Assembly (NCBI GenBank): GCA_965116325.1
Contig: OZ220675.1
Coordinates: 2,108,001-2,172,000, forward strand
DNA from: JAGWBF01 sp965116325
GTDB taxonomy: Bacteria; Chloroflexota; Dehalococcoidia; Lucifugimonadales; JAGWBF01
Length of the DNA: 64,000 nucleotides
Direction of reading: 5' to 3'
Every line of letters starts with the position of its first letter. Position 1 is the stretch's first letter. A model generated the notes under the pieces. The model ran no database searches. It saw nothing but the letters and a program-made list of their open reading frames with translations, and was not told the DNA's origin. The translations under genes were made by a program, and so were the position numbers. Positions 42,476 through 48,948 of this stretch are shown here, in pieces.

Positions 42476-42838
42476 ATGGATGTCGTAGATGTGCAGCTTC
42501 GAGAGAGCAAGACCATCGCAGTAGTCGGGCTATCCCCCAACCCGGAGCGGGACAGCCACCGGGTATCCCGGTACATGCAGCAGCAGGGTTACAGGATTAT
42601 CCCGGTCAACCCCATGACCGAAGAGGTGCTGGGCGAGAAGAGCTACCCCGACCTAAGCTCGGTGCCGGAGCCCATCGACATGGTTGACATATTCCGGCGC
42701 TCTGAGCTGGTTGCGCCCGTGGTTGACGAGGCCATAGAGATCGGGGCGAAGTTTATCTGGATGCAGGACGGCGTGGTGGACGAAATCTCGGCGGCCAAAG
42801 CCGAGGAGGCGGGCATCCTGGTTGTGATGGACAATTGA
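42476..42838 (+). CDS. CoA-binding domain protein (YccU/YneT-like)
   Basis: A 120-residue single Rossmann domain: 'KTIAVVGLSPNPERDSHRVS', 'YRIIPVNPMTEEVLGEKSYP', 'IDMVDIFRRSE' and 'IGAKFIWMQDGVVDE'. It matches the succinyl-CoA-ligase-type CoA-binding fold. Function is unknown, likely CoA binding or signalling. ATG 42476 is preceded by TAGGTGAGG; longer forms run into the PAC2 reading frame. Confidence 0.88.
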   Translation: MDVVDVQLRESKTIAVVGLSPNPERDSHRVSRYMQQQGYRIIPVNPMTEEVLGEKSYPDLSSVPEPIDMVDIFRRSELVAPVVDEAIEIGAKFIWMQDGVVDEISAAKAEEAGILVVMDN

Positions 42839-42915
42839 ACCCTGCGGGAGCATCGTCGCCGGTTCGGCGACCGGAAGGACTCGGCAGCGGGCGGGGGGAC
42901 CTGAACCGGAGCTGA

Positions 42916-44478
42916 CTACAGGGGTATGTTTCCGTGCTTCTTGGGAGGCAGGCTGTCCCGCTTGTTGTGGAGCATCTCAAGGGCCTTGATCAGCCGGGGC
43001 CTCGTCTGGTGAGGCTCGATTACATCATCCAGAAATCCCCGTCCGGCAGCCACGTACGGATTGGAGAACCTGTCCCGAAACTCATCTACCAGCTTGGTGC
43101 GCCTCTTCTCCGGGTCCTTGGCCTCCGCTAATTCCTCGCGGTACACGATGTTCACAGCACCTTCAGGCCCCATGACGGCAATCTCGGCTGAGGGCCATGC
43201 CAGGTTGGTGTCGCTGCGCAGGTGCTTGCTGCTCATGACGATGTAGGCTCCGCCATAGGCTTTGCGCGTCATCACGCTAAGCTTAGGCACTGTCGCTTCT
43301 GCGTAGGCGTACAGGAGCTTGGCGCCGTGCTTGATTATGCCTCCGTGCTCTTGGTCCGAGCCGGGCATGAATCCGGGCACATCCACGAAGGTCACCAAGG
43401 GGATGTTGAAGCAGTCGCAAAACCTGACGAAGCGGGCCGCCTTGGCCGAAGCGTTGATGTCCAGCACGCCAGCCAGGTGGGCGGGCTGGTTGCCCACGAT
43501 ACCCACAGGATGTCCATTCAGTCGCCCGAAACCTACCACTATGTTGGGGGCGTAGTCCTGGTGGACCTCCATGAAGTCGGCATCGTCCACCACGCGTATA
43601 ATCACTTCCCGGATGTCGTAAGCCCGGTTCGGTTCCGAAGGCACGACAGCTTCCAGGGTCTCGTCGATGCGAGTGGGGTCGTCAAGGACGCGGGCCTTCG
43701 GTGGGTCTTCCATGTTGTTCGAAGGAAGGAAGCTTAGGAGTCGCCGGACCTGGGCAAAGCACTCGTCCTCAGAGTCGGCGATGAACTGGGCGACGCCGCT
43801 GCGGGTGCCGTGGGGCAGCGCCCCTCCCAGCTCTTCATGGGTGATCTCCTCCCCGGTGACGGTCTTTATGACGTCGGGTCCGGTGATGTACATCTGCCCG
43901 ATGCCCTGCACCATAAAGATGAAGTCTGTGATTGCAGGGGAGTAAACAGCCCCACCGGCGGAAGGCCCCAGGATAACGGAAAGCTGGGGCACCACGCCCG
44001 AGGCCAGGGTGTTCCGCAGGAAGATCTCCCCGTAAGCGGAAAGGCTGAGCACCCCTTCCTGGATGCGGGCGCCTCCCGAATCGTTCAGGCCGATGATGGG
44101 GCAGCCGGTCCTGGTGGCCAGGTCCATCACCTTGGATATCTTCTGGCCGACAACCTCGGAAACGGAGCCGCCGAACACGGTGAAGTCTTGGGCGAAAACA
44201 AAGACCTGCCGGCCGTCGATATTCCCGTAGCCGGTCACCACCGCATCTCCCGGGAAGCTCTGCTTGTCCATGCCGAAGTCGGTTGCGCGGTGGGAAACGA
44301 AGGCGTCGATCTCTTCAAAGGATCCCTGGTCTAGGAGCAGATCTATGCGCTCCCGGGCGGTTAATTTGCCCTTGGAGTGTTGGGAATCGATCCTGTTCTG
44401 TCCGCCGCCTAAACGGGAGCGTTGTCTCAGCTCCCTCAGCTCGTCCTGCTTCTTGTTCGCCCTTCGGTGGGCTGCCAT
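42916..44478 (-). CDS. Acyl-CoA carboxylase, carboxyltransferase subunit
   Basis: A 520-residue crotonase-fold carboxyltransferase, propionyl-/methylmalonyl-CoA type. Landmarks are 'GLNDSGGARIQEGVLSLS', 'ILGPSAGGAVYSPAITDF', 'FVDVPGFMPGSDQEHGGIIK' and 'YAEATVPKLSVMTRKAYGGA'. It transfers carboxyl from biotin to an acyl-CoA, or in the reverse direction as part of a decarboxylase. No biotin carboxylase or BCCP is next to it. The cobalamin adenosyltransferase at 15.3 kb would support a methylmalonyl-CoA route. Confidence 0.92.
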   Translation of the reverse strand: MAAHRRANKKQDELRELRQRSRLGGGQNRIDSQHSKGKLTARERIDLLLDQGSFEEIDAFVSHRATDFGMDKQSFPGDAVVTGYGNIDGRQVFVFAQDFTVFGGSVSEVVGQKISKVMDLATRTGCPIIGLNDSGGARIQEGVLSLSAYGEIFLRNTLASGVVPQLSVILGPSAGGAVYSPAITDFIFMVQGIGQMYITGPDVIKTVTGEEITHEELGGALPHGTRSGVAQFIADSEDECFAQVRRLLSFLPSNNMEDPPKARVLDDPTRIDETLEAVVPSEPNRAYDIREVIIRVVDDADFMEVHQDYAPNIVVGFGRLNGHPVGIVGNQPAHLAGVLDINASAKAARFVRFCDCFNIPLVTFVDVPGFMPGSDQEHGGIIKHGAKLLYAYAEATVPKLSVMTRKAYGGAYIVMSSKHLRSDTNLAWPSAEIAVMGPEGAVNIVYREELAEAKDPEKRRTKLVDEFRDRFSNPYVAAGRGFLDDVIEPHQTRPRLIKALEMLHNKRDSLPPKKHGNIPL

Positions 44479-44557
44479 GGATACTCCTCAGATGGTTCGG
44501 AAGATTCGCAGGCCATCCTAGCAAAGGGGTTTCCGCGGTGCAAGTCCGATAGCTGGG

Positions 44558-44566
44558 TGCTAGAAT
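44558..44566 (+). promoter_or_regulatory. Extended -10 promoter TGC-TAGAAT for folP
   Basis: TGCTAGAAT, about 83 bp before the folP ATG; identical to the element at 15267. Confidence 0.5.
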
Positions 44567-44648
44567 CAGTTGAGGCGTCTTCCGGGACATTTCAAAGCTG
44601 AAATCCCGGTCTTCGCTCAAGGGTAACATCCTCGAAAGAGCCGAATCC

Positions 44649-45527
44649 ATGACAGCCAGCGACATGCATCTACCGCCTATGGTCTGCCGGGGAAGGACCT
44701 TTGCATGGGGGGAGCGCACCTACATCATGGGTGTCGTGAATGCCACCCCCGACTCCTTCTCCGGGGACGGCCTCGACGCCGATGTTGGGGCTATGGTGGA
44801 GCTTGCCCTCGAGATGGAGGCCTCCGGCGCGGACATCATCGACGTGGGCGGGGAATCGACCCGGCGGTACAATGACCGGCCCGGCGCAGTGGCTGTCGAT
44901 TCGGAGGAAGAGCTGCGAAGGGTGGGACCCGTGGTGGAACGGCTGGCCCGGGAGGTGAAGGCACCCATAAGCATCGACACCTACAAGCCTGAGATGGCTG
45001 AGCGGTGCCTGGCTTTCGGTGCTTCCATGATCAACAACGTGTGGGGGATAAGTAACGACCCGGACATGCTGCGAGTGGCCTCCACTCACGATGCCCCCTA
45101 TGTGTTGATGCACAACCGGGTCGGACATAGCTATGCGGACATGGTCCCGGAGGTAGTCGAGGAGCTGGGGAGGTCGGTAGAAGAGGCGGTGCAGGCCGGA
45201 GTCCGCCGGGAGAACATCATCATCGACCCGGGGATTGGATTTGGGAAGATGGCCGACCAGTGCCTGGAGCTGGAGGCCAGGATAGGAGAGCTCCGGACCT
45301 TGGGGCTCCCCATCCTGGTTGGTCCGTCCCGCAAGTCCCACATTGGGCTGGTGCTGGGAGGACTCGCCCCTGAAGATCGTCTGGAGGGCACAGCCGCGGC
45401 AGTTGCCCTCTGTATCGCCGGTGGGGCGGATATTGTGCGGGTGCACGATGTCTGGCAGATGGTGCGAGTAGCGCGAGTAAGCGACGCCATCGTGCGGGAC
45501 TGGAGGCCTGAATCGTGGCAGAGGTGA
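44649..45527 (+). CDS. folP: Dihydropteroate synthase
   Basis: A 292-residue TIM-barrel enzyme joining pterin pyrophosphate with p-aminobenzoate. Signatures are 'IMGVVNATPDSFSGDG', 'ADIIDVGGESTRR', 'ISIDTYKPEMAERCLAFGAS' and 'LVGPSRKSHIG'. It overlaps folK by 13 bp. This enzyme is the sulfonamide target. Confidence 0.95.
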   Translation: MTASDMHLPPMVCRGRTFAWGERTYIMGVVNATPDSFSGDGLDADVGAMVELALEMEASGADIIDVGGESTRRYNDRPGAVAVDSEEELRRVGPVVERLAREVKAPISIDTYKPEMAERCLAFGASMINNVWGISNDPDMLRVASTHDAPYVLMHNRVGHSYADMVPEVVEELGRSVEEAVQAGVRRENIIIDPGIGFGKMADQCLELEARIGELRTLGLPILVGPSRKSHIGLVLGGLAPEDRLEGTAAAVALCIAGGADIVRVHDVWQMVRVARVSDAIVRDWRPESWQR

Positions 45528-46018
45528 CGGTCTACCTGGGTCTGGGCTCTAACCTGGGCGACCGCAAGACGAACCTGCTGCGGGGAATCAAGTACCTGCG
45601 GAGGGGGATAGGTATCACGCAGATATCGCGTACGTACGAGACCGAGCCTGTCGGCTACACCGAGCAGCCCCCCTTCCTCAACAACGCCTGCAAGGGCGAG
45701 ACCGCTTTGTCCCCCCGGGAGTTGTTGTCCCTCGCCAAGGAGGCCGAAACTGCCTTGGGTAGGGTGCCGACCTTCAGGAACGGGCCGCGTTCTCTCGATG
45801 TGGACATCCTGTTCTATGGTGACGCCGTGATATCGGAGCCCGGCTTGGAGGTGCCCCATCCCCGGCTGAGCGAACGCGGATTCGTATTGGTGCCTTTGGC
45901 CGACATCGCTCCTGATTTCAGGCATCCCGTCTCCGGGGCTACCGTGAGGGAGATGCTGGAGCACCTTGTGCAACAGCAAGGCCACACAGGCATTAAGGCG
46001 CAGGTATCGCAGACCTAA
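45515..46018 (+). CDS. folK: 6-Hydroxymethyl-7,8-dihydropterin pyrophosphokinase
   Basis: A 167-residue HPPK. 'VYLGLGSNLGDRKTNL' opens the protein, and 'FRNGPRSLDVDILFYGD' followed by 'VPHPRLSERGFVLVPLADIA' are the family signatures. It provides the substrate of FolP. GTG 45515 lies inside folP, so translation is coupled. folB, the preceding enzyme, is encoded at 55574. Confidence 0.95.
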   Translation: MAEVTVYLGLGSNLGDRKTNLLRGIKYLRRGIGITQISRTYETEPVGYTEQPPFLNNACKGETALSPRELLSLAKEAETALGRVPTFRNGPRSLDVDILFYGDAVISEPGLEVPHPRLSERGFVLVPLADIAPDFRHPVSGATVREMLEHLVQQQGHTGIKAQVSQT

Positions 46019-46080
46019 ACTCACGTCCTCCGTCACTCCAGTCGTCCATCTTCCTTTGATCGTTCCACCGCCCGATTTCG

Positions 46081-46109
46081 TTGACACTCTCTAGGGCTGT
46101 TGCTATACT
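46081..46109 (+). promoter_or_regulatory. Promoter for the cation exchanger gene
   Basis: TTGACA (46081-46086), 17-bp spacer ending TGC, TATACT (46104-46109). A near-consensus promoter with extended -10. Confidence 0.75.
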
Positions 46110-46159
46110 CCCAGCCGATTTCCCGCCCAGTACACGTCAGGGGGACCTTCACTTAATAC

Positions 46160-47158
46160 TTGGACTCCGAGCTTCTTCGCGCCCTTCTTCTCTTCTTCGC
46201 TAGTGCGGCTGTAGTAATCATCAGCGGCATCTTCCTGGCCAAGTATGGCGATATCCTTGCCGATCTGATGGGCTGGGGCAGGTTATGGGTCGGCACCATC
46301 CTGGTCGCGGTCGCCACTTCTCTTCCCGAGCTGGTCACCAACCTTACAGCCGTATCCCGGGATCTCCCGGAGCTGGCCGGAGGCAACATCCTCGGCGCCA
46401 ACATGGTCAACATGTTCACCCTGGCCGCCGTTGGCTTGGCCTTTGGCGGGCCGCTTTTCTTCAGGAGGATCAGCCCGGAGCAGAAGTACCTTGTTGTTGT
46501 CGCTCTTCTCTTGACCAGCCTTGCGGTGCTGTTTGCTGCGGCCACCCCCGGCGTGTCGGTGGCCAAGGTCGGACTGGGATCTTTCCTGATCCCGGTCGTG
46601 TACTTGGCAGGTATGAGGCTGGTCTATGTAAAGCGGCCCACGGCGAGGGCGGTAGATGTTGTCATAGGCAGCGACACAGGCCAACCCGGCCTGAGGACGG
46701 CATGGCTGTACTTTGGGGCCGCCTCGATGGCTGTCATCGGGGCAGCCATCGTGCTGGCTTGGAGCGCCGAGCAGATATCCGAAGTCACCGGTCTTTCCGG
46801 TGGATTTGTGGGCGTGGTAGCGGTAGCCCTGGTAACCACGATGCCGGAAGCAACCACTACGATAGCTGCGGTGCGCTTCAATGCTGTGGACCTGGCCATC
46901 GGCGGCCTCTACGGGAGCTGCGCTTTCAACGTGCTGGTGCTGGCGGTGGTGGACCCCTTCTATCGGGGAGGTGTGCTGCTGGATGAGCTGGGACCCGCCC
47001 ACCTGGCAGCCGGGATTGCTGCCCTTCTTCTCATGACGGCGGGACTCATCCAGATCCTGCTTAGGGGAAGACTGCGGTTCATGCCGCCACGTCCCTGGCT
47101 GGCGTTGATGTGCGCGGGGTACCTGTTAAGCTTGCTGGTAGTGTACCAGCTGGAGTGA
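46160..47158 (+). CDS. Sodium/calcium exchanger family protein (CaCA)
   Basis: A 332-residue membrane protein with about ten helices in two inverted halves. The two alpha-repeats carry the ion-binding motifs 'VATSLPELVTNLTAVSRDLP' and 'LVTTMPEATTTIAAVRF', and 'GGNILGANMVNMF' and 'GLYGSCAFNVLVLAV' mark the adjacent helices. It likely exchanges Ca2+ for Na+ or H+. The start is TTG 46160, with AGGGGGA about 15 bp upstream. Confidence 0.88.
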   Translation: MDSELLRALLLFFASAAVVIISGIFLAKYGDILADLMGWGRLWVGTILVAVATSLPELVTNLTAVSRDLPELAGGNILGANMVNMFTLAAVGLAFGGPLFFRRISPEQKYLVVVALLLTSLAVLFAAATPGVSVAKVGLGSFLIPVVYLAGMRLVYVKRPTARAVDVVIGSDTGQPGLRTAWLYFGAASMAVIGAAIVLAWSAEQISEVTGLSGGFVGVVAVALVTTMPEATTTIAAVRFNAVDLAIGGLYGSCAFNVLVLAVVDPFYRGGVLLDELGPAHLAAGIAALLLMTAGLIQILLRGRLRFMPPRPWLALMCAGYLLSLLVVYQLE

Positions 47159-47205
47159 GACAAGCTTAGAGACTTGGCGGCCCGCCCTTAGGCCTAATTG
47201 GGGGA

Positions 47206-48057
47206 TCAGGACTCGATCTTCAGCACCACGTAGCGAGTAGCGCCCCGGGGAGTGGCAACCTGGACCTCATCGCCTACCAGCTTGTCCATAAGACCCCGTC
47301 CCACGGGAGATGCGCTGGATAGCTTGCCTCTGTTCGGATCAGCTTCCCGTGGGTCCACCAGGATGTAGCTCAGCTCCTTGCTGCTACCGACCTCCTGGAT
47401 GGTGACCCTTTTCCCCAGCCTGATGCGCTCCTCGTTGTCGTCTGCGTCGGGCGACGAAACGACTGCGTTTGACAGGATGTTCTCCAGCTCGCGGATGCTG
47501 GACTCGATCAGCCCCTGTCGCTCCTTGGCGGCGTCCAGGGGTGCGTTTTCCCTGAAGTCCTTGTCGGCCATTGCCCGCTGGATGTCGCCCACCACCTTGA
47601 TGCGCTCTTCTTTAAGTACCTCGAGGCGGGTCTGGAGATTGGCGAATCCTTCCTGGCTTAGCTCGGCTTGCTCGGTGTTTGCCCTGGAATAGACCTGCTG
47701 GGGACCCTTCTTTGCCCTCGTGGGCTTCAGGTGGGTTGCCAAGCCAGTCTTGGACATTCCGGCTTTTCCAAGGTAGGCAAGGAAGGACTTTACCGGCTTG
47801 AGTCTCTGGGCCGAGTCCCCGCCCCAAACTCCGGCAGACTCGGCGTATTCTCCTATTTCGGGTGGGCTAAGCTCTGCGGGGTTGCGGTCTCTACCGCACC
47901 ATCTAACGAACCGGTTTAGCTCTTGGTGGCCGTCGCTCTTGTGGCCGTCGGACTTGAGGCTGGCGAGGTACTGGTTCAGGGCTTCGGATAGTCGGATACC
48001 CTTTTCTTCGACCAAACGCTGACCCCCACTATGACAAGAGATTGTGTCGTCAATCAA
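47206..48057 (-). CDS. GreA-type elongation factor fused to a recombinase core-binding-like domain
   Basis: A 283-residue fusion. Residues about 20-115 look like the SAM-like core-binding domain of tyrosine recombinases: 'RLSEALNQYLASLKSDGHKS', 'LNRFVRWCG', 'LSPPEIGEYAESAG', 'RLKPVKSFLAYLGKAGMSKT'. No recombinase catalytic domain follows. Residues about 130-283 form a GreA: a coiled coil with acidic tip 'DKDFRENAPLDAAKERQ' and a C-terminal FKBP-like domain ending 'SSASPVGRGLMDKLVGDEVQ'. The catalytic Asp and Glu of the tip are present, so it should rescue backtracked RNA polymerase. TTG 48057 is the outer start; TTG 48015 has a better ribosome site. Confidence 0.85.
   Translation of the reverse strand: MIDDTISCHSGGQRLVEEKGIRLSEALNQYLASLKSDGHKSDGHQELNRFVRWCGRDRNPAELSPPEIGEYAESAGVWGGDSAQRLKPVKSFLAYLGKAGMSKTGLATHLKPTRAKKGPQQVYSRANTEQAELSQEGFANLQTRLEVLKEERIKVVGDIQRAMADKDFRENAPLDAAKERQGLIESSIRELENILSNAVVSSPDADDNEERIRLGKRVTIQEVGSSKELSYILVDPREADPNRGKLSSASPVGRGLMDKLVGDEVQVATPRGATRYVVLKIES
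47926..47955 (-). repeat. 15-bp tandem duplication in the GreA fusion
   Basis: Two adjacent 15-bp units encode KSDGH-KSDGH in the N-terminal domain. They differ at two bases, indicating a recent slippage duplication that kept the frame. Confidence 0.7.
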
Positions 48058-48159
48058 GGATAGCAGTTGGGCAGGTTTTTGTTAAGCCTTGAGGGTAGCT
48101 GCTTGCTGGGAATTCCATTGATGACCATAAGCGGAGGAAAGCTTCAGTTTCCCATATGT

Positions 48160-48185
48160 AAATCAGGAGCCAAATCAGGTACAAT
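48160..48185 (+). promoter_or_regulatory. Tandem AAATCAGG repeats adjoining a -10 element
   Basis: AAATCAGG at 48160-48167 and again at 48172-48179, a 12-bp period, directly abutting TACAAT (48180-48185). The start site would be near 48192 and the ATG is at 48196, so the message is essentially leaderless. The repeats lie where -35 should be and could bind an activator. Confidence 0.5.
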
Positions 48186-48195
48186 ATGAGTTGGG

Positions 48196-48888
48196 ATGGC
48201 TGTGGTTGTTGTGGCTTCGAGCGAACCTTCTGTGATTGACGGCTACCTTAAGCTACTCAGGGGGTTGGGTTGGTTGGGTCAGCTGTCACCCGCGGGCCCG
48301 GACGATTCCCCCTTGTCAGCGATTCAAGGGGCCGACGGTCTTATCGTAACGGATGGTGCCCGCCTTTCCCCCTGCACATATAGCGAAAACGCACTCTCCA
48401 TCTCCGGGGATTCCCACTCCTTCGATGAGAATGTGGACAGCTATCAGCTCTCGCTGATTGGCTTGGCCTTGGAGCGGGACCTGCCTGTCCTGGGAGTGTG
48501 CAGGGGAATGCAGCTCTTGAACGTGGCCTTCGGAGGCAGCCTGTTGCCCGATATCCCTGACCACTGCACTCTGGATGACGATGCGAGGGCGGCCTCCACC
48601 AAGCATTCCATCTATCTGTCCCCTGGGAGCAAGCTGGCAGCGATCCTGGGCATGGGCGGGTTTTTCAACGTGAACAGCTATCACCGGGACGGGGTGAAAG
48701 AGTCTCACAGGTCGCCCAGGCTTCTCACCTCAGCCTATTCGCTGGAAGATGGCATAGTCGAAGGGCTGGAAAGCCCGGAACACAGCTGGGTAATCGGCGT
48801 CCAGTGCCGCCCCAACCGCCAGGATGAAGTGCCCAAGGTGTTCTCGAATCTCTTCCAATCATTCCTGGAAAGGGCGGAGGAACGCTGA
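48196..48888 (+). CDS. Class I glutamine amidotransferase-like protein (peptidase C26) with altered active site
   Basis: A 230-residue protein with the GATase nucleophile elbow 'VLGVCRGMQLLNVAFGGSL', as in gamma-glutamyl-GABA hydrolase. The expected 'GVQ-x-HPE' is replaced by 'GVQCRPNRQ', removing the His and Glu of the triad, and 'NSYHRDGV' replaces 'NSxHHQ'. It keeps the Cys but probably not hydrolase chemistry. It precedes gyrA by 60 bp, with no functional link apparent. Confidence 0.78.
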   Translation: MAVVVVASSEPSVIDGYLKLLRGLGWLGQLSPAGPDDSPLSAIQGADGLIVTDGARLSPCTYSENALSISGDSHSFDENVDSYQLSLIGLALERDLPVLGVCRGMQLLNVAFGGSLLPDIPDHCTLDDDARAASTKHSIYLSPGSKLAAILGMGGFFNVNSYHRDGVKESHRSPRLLTSAYSLEDGIVEGLESPEHSWVIGVQCRPNRQDEVPKVFSNLFQSFLERAEER

Positions 48889-48948
48889 GGCTGCTGGAGG
48901 TGGGAAGGCCAGCCGCCCCAAGAGTAATCTGATCATCAGGAGAAATAC

